Source: Haematospirillum sp. H1815 (lineage in GTDB: Bacteria; Pseudomonadota; Alphaproteobacteria; Rhodospirillales; Rhodospirillaceae). From it: 64,000 nucleotides of DNA. Below the pieces are notes generated by a model. It searched no databases. It saw only the letters and a list, made by a program, of their open reading frames with translations, and was not told the DNA's origin. The position numbers and the translations under genes were made by a program. Shown here piece after piece: positions 57,507 to 64,000 of this stretch; within the stretch, counting starts at the first letter, position 1, and the number at the start of each line of letters is the position of its first letter. Location: contig NZ_JAAVTA010000004.1 in assembly GCF_012102705.1 (NCBI RefSeq), positions 1 through 64,000 on the forward strand. The letters run 5' to 3'.

Positions 57507-58217
57507 ATGAAATTCCTTGTCGCAGATGATCACCCCTTGGTTCGCAAGGCACTCAGCATAACCTTGGAAAAAGTTGATTGTGCCGCTTCTGTTCTTCAGG
57601 CTTCTGACATGACAGAGCTGCTCGGGCATCTCGGGGCCCACCCTGACATTGACCTGATTTTGATGGATCTGACAATGCCGGGCACATCAGGTCTCGGGAG
57701 TCTGGAGCAGGCAATAAACCATGCTGCACCAAGCCCGGTGGCTGTTGTTTCTGCGGACGAGCGCCCTGAAACTGCGCTTGGGTCCTTGCGCGTCGGTGCC
57801 GTCGGATACCTGCCAAAGTCCCTTCCGGAAGATGTTATGAGGGCTGCCCTGACCTTGATTCTTTCAGGTGGCACCTATGTCCCTTCCTTGGTGCTGTCAG
57901 CATACAGGACGCCCTCCTTCTCTACCGAACACGGACGCAGGACCCTTGCCGGCTACAGCAAGCCGGGTCACGGCACTTTTGCCACAACGGCACCTCTCAT
58001 GGAACAAGGCAGGGCAACAACCCTGACCCCACGGCAAGCCGAGGTCTTGGAGCTGGTTATCGAGGGATACTCCAATCGCGAGATTTCAGAGATTCTCTGC
58101 GTTGCCGAATCGACTGTTAAGGTACACATTACAGCTATTCTAAAAGCCTACGCCGTCAGCAGCCGGGCAAAAGCCATCCATGCTGCACGACGTGAAGCAG
58201 AACAGGTACCCTCCTGA
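57507..58217 (+). CDS. LuxR/NarL-family response regulator
   Basis: A 236-residue DNA-binding regulator. The receiver domain has FLVADDHPLVRKAL, phospho-acceptor Asp54 in LILMDLTMPG and Lys104 in GYLPKS. A linker of about 40 residues follows. The C-terminal helix-turn-helix is TLTPRQAEVLELVIEGYSNR, then EISEILCVAESTVKVHI. No partner histidine kinase lies nearby, so it is an orphan. Target genes are unknown; neighbours are ialB and HU. Confidence 0.92.
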   Translation: MKFLVADDHPLVRKALSITLEKVDCAASVLQASDMTELLGHLGAHPDIDLILMDLTMPGTSGLGSLEQAINHAAPSPVAVVSADERPETALGSLRVGAVGYLPKSLPEDVMRAALTLILSGGTYVPSLVLSAYRTPSFSTEHGRRTLAGYSKPGHGTFATTAPLMEQGRATTLTPRQAEVLELVIEGYSNREISEILCVAESTVKVHITAILKAYAVSSRAKAIHAARREAEQVPS

Positions 58218-58247
58218 TTCTGGGACACAACAGCAAAATCAAAGCAT

Positions 58248-58280
58248 AAAGAACCCCCCTGCCACAGAAAGCAGGAGGGT
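58248..58280 (-). terminator. Rho-independent terminator after the HU gene
   Basis: On the minus strand CCCTCCTGC (plus 58271-58279) pairs with GCAGGGGGG (plus 58254-58262, one G-T pair) and is followed by TTCTTTATG. It lies between the convergent LuxR-type gene and HU. Confidence 0.75.
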
Positions 58281-58311
58281 CTTCTGTTGGCAGTAATCTG
58301 CCAAGGATTCC

Positions 58312-58584
58312 TCAGGCGATCGAATCCTTGAGGGCCTTTCCCGGCCGGAACTTTGGCTGCTTGCTGGCAGCAATCTTGATCTCTTCGCCTGTGCGCGGAT
58401 TTTTGCCGGTACGGGCCGCACGCTTGGACACGGCAAAGGTCCCGAAACCAACCAGACGCACCTCATCACCCTTTTTCAGGGCAGAGGTCACAGCATTAAA
58501 AAGTGCATCAACAGCACGGGCAGCATCTGTTTTGCTGAGGCCGGCTTCATTGGATACGGCGTCGACGAGTTCACTCTTGTTCAT
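58312..58584 (-). CDS. hup: HU-family nucleoid DNA-binding protein
   Basis: A 90-residue histone-like protein that bends and compacts DNA. It begins [18 protein letters not shown] and has [20 protein letters not shown] and [18 protein letters not shown] with the DNA-inserting Pro in the arm. Length and sequence fit HU beta. It is a single-gene unit with its own terminator. Confidence 0.95.
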   Translation of the reverse strand: MNKSELVDAVSNEAGLSKTDAARAVDALFNAVTSALKKGDEVRLVGFGTFAVSKRAARTGKNPRTGEEIKIAASKQPKFRPGKALKDSIA

Positions 58585-59085
58585 AACTCAAGGTCTCCTT
58601 GCGTTCAGACAACGAATGGCAAATAGCAATCCATCCCCCGACCCTTGGTGGGGCAGGCCTCTTCGGGAAACCATGCCCTCCGAAACCAACATCCTGGTCG
58701 AGGCGGCAGTTTCATCTGCTTCACGCCCGGACGCAAGAGAATCCCTTACCAAAGGCACATGTTTCCTACCTTGACAGTTTATTTTTTCATCACATCCCCC
58801 TTGCGTTCACTCACCAAACCAGAACATACGAAGAACAAATGGCGTTTTGCCCTGCAGGAAGCCCAAAGTCTGTATCTTCAATGGTCGGCAGGAGATACCC
58901 CATCAGGCGGCAATATTTACCGCATCGTACGCCAAGGCGAACCATACCGGCCAGGCAAACATGCAGAAACGCCAAGCAACAGCCTAAAACTGATCTGGCA
59001 CACCATTTGCTGCACTGGCGGCGGGAGCACCTGTCTGCCCCGGAACAACAGATAAATGGGACAACAGAGTCAGGGATAGCCAACA
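58585..59085. other. 501-base region between HU and fliK
   Basis: No confident gene. An open plus-strand frame of about 80 codons (58801-59055, first codon TTG) contains WRFALQEAQSLYLQWSAGDT but has no SD and overlaps the sigma-54 promoter at its end. HU promoter elements should lie at the left side and the fliK promoter at 58996-59011. Confidence 0.4.
58996..59011 (+). promoter_or_regulatory. Sigma-54 (-24/-12) promoter match for fliK-flgD-flgE
   Basis: TGGCAC-ACCAT-TTGCT matches the sigma-54 consensus TGGCACG-N4-TTGCW at all but one position, with GG and GC 12 bases apart. The expected transcription start is near 59022, about 64 bases before the fliK ATG. Confidence 0.75.
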
Positions 59086-60657
59086 ATGGATGTGTCAGCG
59101 GTCAAAACGAAAGCGCTTTCGAATCAGTCAGGCAATCCGGCAAACCCGGATGCCACACCTTCTCTTGATGGAGAGACCCCGGACTTCGCCGCTCTTCTCG
59201 CCAAGGGGACATTGACGGATGGCACGGATGCCCTGCGTGAGAAATTGATCCAATCTGCCGATACCCTGACGGCTGCCCACTCCGTAACACGCACCATTGA
59301 ACGCGCCGAGCGGCCTGAACCATCCCAGCGGAGCGTACGTCAACGTACAGAGCCACGACGGACGGCAGGAGAACGGGACGAAGCAAGAGTCTCAACAGGC
59401 TCTGCACATACAGAGCGCAAAAACAACACCAGCAGAAGTGAGACTGAGTCCTCTTCTTCCGACAGGTCGGAAGGTAAGGACAGGGCTCCGGAATCGCTGG
59501 TTCCGCTGGTCTCGCAGATACAGGCCATGTCCTTGGTTGCCACATCAGAAGGTGATGAGTCCTTGGTGGCAAACGCAGGAGCACATGTCAAACTGAACGG
59601 GACACAGCAGACAAGCAATAGTTTTGTTGATGGGTCTGCACGACAAGGACCGGTAAATCCCGTTGCTGATTTACAGGCAGCAACCGAACCCACCGATCAA
59701 AAAGAGGCAAAGCAGAACCAGATACGGCCACAAGATCTCCGGACAGCCAATATCGCGCAGTCCGAGGGTATCGAGGCTGCCGTCGGAGATGCTGTAGAGG
59801 GAGGTATAAAAGTAACCGTGCGGGCAGAAGCCCGCGATGGGCAAGCCCGCTACCAAGGACATGATTTCAGCCAGTCCACCAAGGGAGAATCCTGGACACT
59901 GGCATCACAGGCATCAGATCAGGGAACAACCGGCCAGAATGGCAACAACAGCGATGGAACCGGCCAGAATGGCAAGACAACACAACACCTTCCGCAAGGG
60001 AACAACCTCCAGAACGGCGGTTCAGTACTAGCTGGAACAACCGGTACATCAACACCCTCCTTCCGCACGACCCTTGACGCATCATCCGGGCAGAATGCCG
60101 AAGCTACGTCAGGTTCAAAAGCAACATCCGCACAAGCCGCTGGCGCAACAACACAGCAACAGCGTGAAGCATCCAGAACTACATCTACCTTCAGACCAAC
60201 ACAAACACCCAAGACACCCGATCCCAGCCCAGTTGAGCAGATACGACTCAAGATAACCAAGGGTGCCATGAACGGTGATACCATTCGTATACAGCTGCGC
60301 CCCGAAACGCTGGGGAAAGTTGATATACGTCTGGAAGTCCATGAAGGACGGGTCAGCGCACATGTTGTCGCGGAGACCCGGGATGCGCTGGACCTTCTCA
60401 AGGCAGATGCCCGCAACCTGGAACGTGTCCTGCAGGAATCGGGGCTGAAGACAGACAACAGCAGCCTGAATTTCTCCCTGCGTGGTGAAGGAAACCCACG
60501 GCAAGCCGATCAGAATGACGGCGGACGCCAAGGGGCCGGTACCCCTTATGACCCTCACCGTCACACCCTGGACGATGACTTGGCCGAAGCACCGGACATC
60601 GAAAGCCTGCGCAGAACAGCAGCCGCAGCCCGCGGTGGCGTTGATGTCCGCATCTAA
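59086..60657 (+). CDS. fliK: Flagellar hook-length control protein FliK
   Basis: A 523-residue secreted ruler protein that stops hook growth and switches export to filament proteins. The N-terminal and central parts (about 1-380) are low-complexity, rich in Ser, Thr, Gln, Asn and Gly, including a short repeat DGTGQNGKTTQ / NGNNSDGTGQNG near 285-305. The C-terminal Flg_hook domain at about 385-470 is clear: IRLKITKGAMNGDTIRIQLR then PETLGKVDIRLEV and LDLLKADARNLERVLQESGL. It starts the hook operon; flgD follows after 21 bases. Confidence 0.92.
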   Translation: MDVSAVKTKALSNQSGNPANPDATPSLDGETPDFAALLAKGTLTDGTDALREKLIQSADTLTAAHSVTRTIERAERPEPSQRSVRQRTEPRRTAGERDEARVSTGSAHTERKNNTSRSETESSSSDRSEGKDRAPESLVPLVSQIQAMSLVATSEGDESLVANAGAHVKLNGTQQTSNSFVDGSARQGPVNPVADLQAATEPTDQKEAKQNQIRPQDLRTANIAQSEGIEAAVGDAVEGGIKVTVRAEARDGQARYQGHDFSQSTKGESWTLASQASDQGTTGQNGNNSDGTGQNGKTTQHLPQGNNLQNGGSVLAGTTGTSTPSFRTTLDASSGQNAEATSGSKATSAQAAGATTQQQREASRTTSTFRPTQTPKTPDPSPVEQIRLKITKGAMNGDTIRIQLRPETLGKVDIRLEVHEGRVSAHVVAETRDALDLLKADARNLERVLQESGLKTDNSSLNFSLRGEGNPRQADQNDGGRQGAGTPYDPHRHTLDDDLAEAPDIESLRRTAAAARGGVDVRI

Positions 60658-60678
60658 ATCTGGACGGAGAGAGAGACC

Positions 60679-61791
60679 ATGCCATCGGTAAGCGCTTCGG
60701 CCCATGATCAGGCTCTTTACCAGCAGCTCACCAAAGAGAATGGTGGGAAAGAGAATGTATCACGGAACAAGCTGGCCAAGGATCTGAACACATTCCTGAC
60801 GCTTCTGACCAGTCAGCTGAAGCATCAGGACCCCCTGTCGCCGATGGATTCAACAGAATTTACCCAGCAGCTGGTTCAATTTGCACAAGTTGAACAGCAA
60901 ATGTCACAAAACGAGAAACTCGACAAACTGGTCGCTGCGCAGAATGCCAGCCTGGCCGCAACCGCTGTCAGCTATATCGGTAATTACGTGGAAGCAGAAA
61001 GCAACCAGGTTCCCCTTCAGGATGGAAAGGGTCGGTTTGCATACGGCCTGCGGGAAGCGGCCAAACAGGTTGGTATTCTGGTCAAGGACGCCACCGGGCG
61101 CGTTGTCCGCTCCTTCAATGGTGAAACATCGGCCGGGATGCATGACTTCCGCTGGGATGGTAAGGACGACAACGGAGACCAACTGCCCGACGGAACCTAT
61201 AACCTTGCCATCACGGCCACAAGCGACAAGGGATCTGTCGAAACGTGGTCCACGGCTTTTGGCAAGGTCACAGGCGTCACCAGCAAGGATGGTGAAGTAC
61301 TTCTGGTCATGGACAAGGCCGGTGTCCCGATTTCCAAGATCCTGTCCATCTCTGCCACATGGGACGGCAAGAATGCCTCCCTGGATTCTGCCCTTGGTTA
61401 TGTTGGCAAGAATGTCGAGGTCAGAAGCAATATGCTGACCCTGCAGAATGGCAAGGCCAAGTTTGGTTACACATTGCCATCAATGACGGACAGCACGACG
61501 ATCAGCATTGTGGATGGTGACGGATTTACTGTCCGGACCCTGGACGGTCGTACCGGAAGTGGGAACCATACCTTGGAATGGGATGGTTCCAATGACGAGG
61601 GGGTTCTTCTGGAAGACGGCCCCTACTCTGTACGGGTCACAGCCAAGCAAGGAGAAACCTTGCTGGAGAATATTGCCACCACAACTTTTGGAACTGTGAA
61701 CGCAGTCAGCAATGCCGGCGGCACACCAATGGTCGTGATGGGTACATCAACCATTCCGGTTTCTGCCATCCTGGCAGCGGCAGGCATATAG
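60679..61791 (+). CDS. flgD: Flagellar hook-capping protein FlgD with duplicated C-terminal module
   Basis: A 370-residue scaffold for hook assembly; the usual FlgD is about 220-240 residues. The N-terminal export/assembly region (LAKDLNTFLTLLTSQLKHQD then PLSPMDSTEFTQQLVQFAQ) is standard. The C-terminal Tudor/Ig-like module is present twice. Copy 1 spans about 88-230 (NASLAATAVSYIGNYVE, GKGRFAYGL, FRWDGKDDNG, DGTYNL). Copy 2 spans about 231-370 (NASLDSALGYVGKNVE, GKAKFGYTL, LEWDGSNDEG, DGPYSV). The repeat period is about 143 residues. The copies have diverged clearly, so the duplication is not recent. Co-transcribed with fliK and flgE. Confidence 0.92.
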   Translation: MPSVSASAHDQALYQQLTKENGGKENVSRNKLAKDLNTFLTLLTSQLKHQDPLSPMDSTEFTQQLVQFAQVEQQMSQNEKLDKLVAAQNASLAATAVSYIGNYVEAESNQVPLQDGKGRFAYGLREAAKQVGILVKDATGRVVRSFNGETSAGMHDFRWDGKDDNGDQLPDGTYNLAITATSDKGSVETWSTAFGKVTGVTSKDGEVLLVMDKAGVPISKILSISATWDGKNASLDSALGYVGKNVEVRSNMLTLQNGKAKFGYTLPSMTDSTTISIVDGDGFTVRTLDGRTGSGNHTLEWDGSNDEGVLLEDGPYSVRVTAKQGETLLENIATTTFGTVNAVSNAGGTPMVVMGTSTIPVSAILAAAGI

Positions 61792-61925
61792 ATGCAGGAA
61801 AAAGAAAAACTGCCCACATGAGCGGACACAGTATCCGTCCCGGGGCGGCTAGGAAGCAAAAAAAGTGATCTTCCGTCCTGATCAGAGGCGAAAAGGGACG
61901 GGGCAAAAAGCAAGGAGTTCAACCA

Positions 61926-64000
61926 ATGTCGCTGTACGGAGCCCTGTTTGCCGGTGTGTCCGGCCTGTCCGCCCAGTCTACGGCCATGGGGGCAATTGCC
62001 GACAACGTCACAAACATCAACACGATTGGATACAAGGGGACAAAGACAAACTTTGCCACCTTTGTGACCCGTCAGGTCTCGTCAACCTCCTACAGCGCCG
62101 GCGGTGTGCAGTCGCGCCCCCGCACTGGTGTTGACATACAGGGACTTCTGCAATCCTCCACCTCCTCAACCGATGTCGGCATATCCGGTGCCGGCTTCTT
62201 TGTCGTGTCAAAGCAGGCCCTGAACTCCACGGGCTTCGGGTATTCCCGGGCCGGCTCCTTCAAGATCGATAAAGACGGATACCTGCAAAACGTTGGCGGG
62301 TACTATCTGCAAGGGTGGCCCCTGGAAAACTGGGACGGATCATTAAGTGCAGCCACCGTTGTCAAAGACGGCAATACATATATGAAATCGTATAAAAACA
62401 ATCTTGGCGAAACGTACTATATGAACGACAACGCCATTGATAATGTCAACCTGCAGCCTATGAACCTCAGCAGTATCGGGGGGACCGCACGGGCAACCTC
62501 GATATTGTCCATCGCAGCAAACCTGCCATCCGGCGCCTTGGTTGGCGCCACCGAGAAGACAAATGCCCCGATTTTTGACAGCCTTGGAAACAGCCACAAC
62601 CTGAACTTTTCATGGATCAAGCGGGGACAAAACCAGTGGGACTACGAAGCCATGCCCCCGGCAGGAACCACATACCTGACCCTTGATGACCAGACAGACG
62701 CAAAACGCGTGTACTTCGCTGCAGGGCGGATTGATTTCAGCAATATCCCCGCTGATGGCAAAACCATGACGATGGCTCTGGGCGGAAACAACTACACATT
62801 CCGCTTCAGCACAGCAGATCCAACCAGCGGATACCGTGATGACGGCGTAACAGCCAACACAACTACCGTTGGAGGAACGTTGCCTGTTAATGGGGATACA
62901 CTGCAAATTGGCGGTATCACATTCACGGTTCGCAATCCTGGACCAGCCAGCAATGCAACCGAAGTTGACGTTAGTGGACTGTCAAATTCTACTGCCGTTG
63001 CCAACCAAATCGCACAAACAGCACAATCGTATTTCAGCACCCGTCTTGGTCCAGGGAACTGGGTAACCAGCGTGGGCGCACAAATCCAATCATCGCTAGC
63101 TATAGGCGCTGGCACAGGAAATCTCGTAACGGGAGCCTACAATGACATCACTGGCGGCACCGTGGCAAACAACGAGTTCGTCATAAACACCACCGGTAAA
63201 TCATTGAGCCAGATCTTGGATATTCTTGGCAAAATGATCAATACGGCCTCCTCCGCTTCGTTGAATGATGCTTCTGGCCGGTTTCCGCCCTCTCCTCCTG
63301 CCAACTTGGCTATCCGGGTGGCAGGGGAAAACGGCATTATGTTCCGTCAGTTCTCGGCCATACCCGGTCAGGAAATTTCTGTTGATGCATCCGCCCTTGA
63401 GGACATAAACAGCCAGAAATCCGTTCTCCAGAGCACTGTCTTTACGGTACCAGCGCTTGGCCCCAGCATGTCGTGGATCAAGCCTACCGGGGGTGAACCA
63501 CCCGCCGTCAAGTTCAATGGGGATGGTACGATCAACGAACTGCATGGGTCTGATGAAACAACAGCCGTTGATCCGCGCTTGCGGGTTCGGGTTGGCTGGG
63601 CCAACGGGGCGCTGAACATGGATGGGTCAACACCGCTGACAGGTGGCAGCCCCGGTATTGCCCTGTTTCTGGGCAACTACAACAGCCCCAACGAAGCCAT
63701 GCAGCAAAAAGCCGGGGCGTACCAGCTGAACAAGGTTGCCCAGAACGGTAACAAATTCGGTAACTTTGCCGGCCTGACAATCGGGGAAGATGGCGTTGTG
63801 ACAGCCCGTTTTGATAACGGGGTCACCATTCCCATCTTCATGATCCCCTTGGCCACATTTGTGAATCCGAATGGTATGAACAGCCAAACCGGCAACGTGT
63901 TCCAGGAAACAAGCCAGTCCGGCCTGCCAACCCTGCGCGAAGCAGGAAGCGGGACAGCCGGCATTGTATCCGGTGCATCGCTGGAGGCTTCAACCGTTGA
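61926..64000 (+). CDS. flgE: Flagellar hook protein FlgE (partial, runs off the window)
   Basis: At least 691 residues, open to the last base. It begins MSLYGALFAGVSGLSAQSTA with the rod-type motif IADNVTNINTIGYKGTKTNF. VDIQGLLQSSTSSTDVGISG and AGFFVVSKQ, then YSRAGSFKIDKDGYLQN and APIFDSLGNSHNLNFSW follow, all hook-protein signatures. Near the current end GEDGVVTARFDNGVTIPIF and IPLATFVNPNG show the conserved pre-C-terminal part. The conserved C-terminal helix is not reached. The protein is much longer than E. coli FlgE (402 residues), with extra sequence in the central domain at about 290-530. AAGGAG lies nine bases before the ATG. It is the third gene of the hook operon. Confidence 0.93.
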   Translation, partial: MSLYGALFAGVSGLSAQSTAMGAIADNVTNINTIGYKGTKTNFATFVTRQVSSTSYSAGGVQSRPRTGVDIQGLLQSSTSSTDVGISGAGFFVVSKQALNSTGFGYSRAGSFKIDKDGYLQNVGGYYLQGWPLENWDGSLSAATVVKDGNTYMKSYKNNLGETYYMNDNAIDNVNLQPMNLSSIGGTARATSILSIAANLPSGALVGATEKTNAPIFDSLGNSHNLNFSWIKRGQNQWDYEAMPPAGTTYLTLDDQTDAKRVYFAAGRIDFSNIPADGKTMTMALGGNNYTFRFSTADPTSGYRDDGVTANTTTVGGTLPVNGDTLQIGGITFTVRNPGPASNATEVDVSGLSNSTAVANQIAQTAQSYFSTRLGPGNWVTSVGAQIQSSLAIGAGTGNLVTGAYNDITGGTVANNEFVINTTGKSLSQILDILGKMINTASSASLNDASGRFPPSPPANLAIRVAGENGIMFRQFSAIPGQEISVDASALEDINSQKSVLQSTVFTVPALGPSMSWIKPTGGEPPAVKFNGDGTINELHGSDETTAVDPRLRVRVGWANGALNMDGSTPLTGGSPGIALFLGNYNSPNEAMQQKAGAYQLNKVAQNGNKFGNFAGLTIGEDGVVTARFDNGVTIPIFMIPLATFVNPNGMNSQTGNVFQETSQSGLPTLREAGSGTAGIVSGASLEASTV

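Noticed and set aside
1-64000. CRISPR arrays, insertion sequences or rRNA genes
   Set aside because: No regularly spaced repeats, transposase-like proteins or rRNA sequences were seen on either strand.

Overview
The window reads as chromosome of an alphaproteobacterium, most likely a flagellated Rhodospirillales-type species. Supporting genes are a DivK cell-cycle regulator, an NDUFA12/B17.2-family complex I assembly protein, 5-aminolevulinate synthase (the C4 haem route), DUF2155, DUF1127 and IalB-family proteins, vitamin-B12-dependent ribonucleotide reductase, and two matches to sigma-54 flagellar promoters. Genus cannot be read from the sequence. No rRNA gene, intact tRNA gene, CRISPR array or insertion sequence was seen.

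Layout. 1-2.9 kb is the end of a decaying P2/Mu-like prophage: a broken tail X gene, tail gene D and a P4-type integrase facing it tail to tail. 2.9-9.3 kb holds chaperone/deglycase hchA, antiporter nhaA, yccF, a polysaccharide deacetylase divergent from a glycosyltransferase, and a sugar permease. 9.3-12.5 kb is gatCAB on the minus strand. 12.6-25.4 kb is mostly plus strand: ruvX, pyrB, a dihydroorotase-like gene without its metal ligands, plsY, (ansA reversed), dprA, topA, rnr, an S41 protease and rpmG. 25.5-34.9 kb is mostly minus strand: divK, DUF423, a tail-anchored pseudokinase with a membrane partner, purA, serC, a DUF1127 protein, an orphan hook-like flagellar gene and thiSG. 35.1-38.2 kb is aroQ-accB-accC and aat. 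38.2-40.1 kb is an envelope operon (NDUFA12, two MCE/MlaD proteins, DUF2155). 40.5-50.3 kb holds nrdJ, ygiQ, a universal stress protein, a thioredoxin-NHL protein and hemA. 50.3-54.2 kb is tkt-fba-rpe. 54.5-58.6 kb is signalling and nucleoid genes (PAS-GGDEF, ialB, LuxR-type regulator, HU). 59.1-64 kb starts a hook-assembly operon, fliK-flgD-flgE, with flgE cut by the window end.

Most genes are housekeeping and intact. The unusual parts are: (i) the pseudokinase/membrane-protein pair, which looks like an uncharacterised two-gene module; (ii) a FlgD whose C-terminal module is duplicated in tandem, next to a very long hook protein, plus a separate hook-like gene with its own sigma-54 promoter; (iii) a PyrC-like protein that should be catalytically dead, beside pyrB; (iv) a hairpin-rich region with an NrdR-box match upstream of nrdJ; (v) a 336-base gap ending in a strong minus-strand terminator that could encode a small RNA or small protein.

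Limits: all family calls come from reading protein sequences by eye. Start codons were chosen from Shine-Dalgarno (SD) matches and family lengths. Promoters and terminators are pattern matches only.
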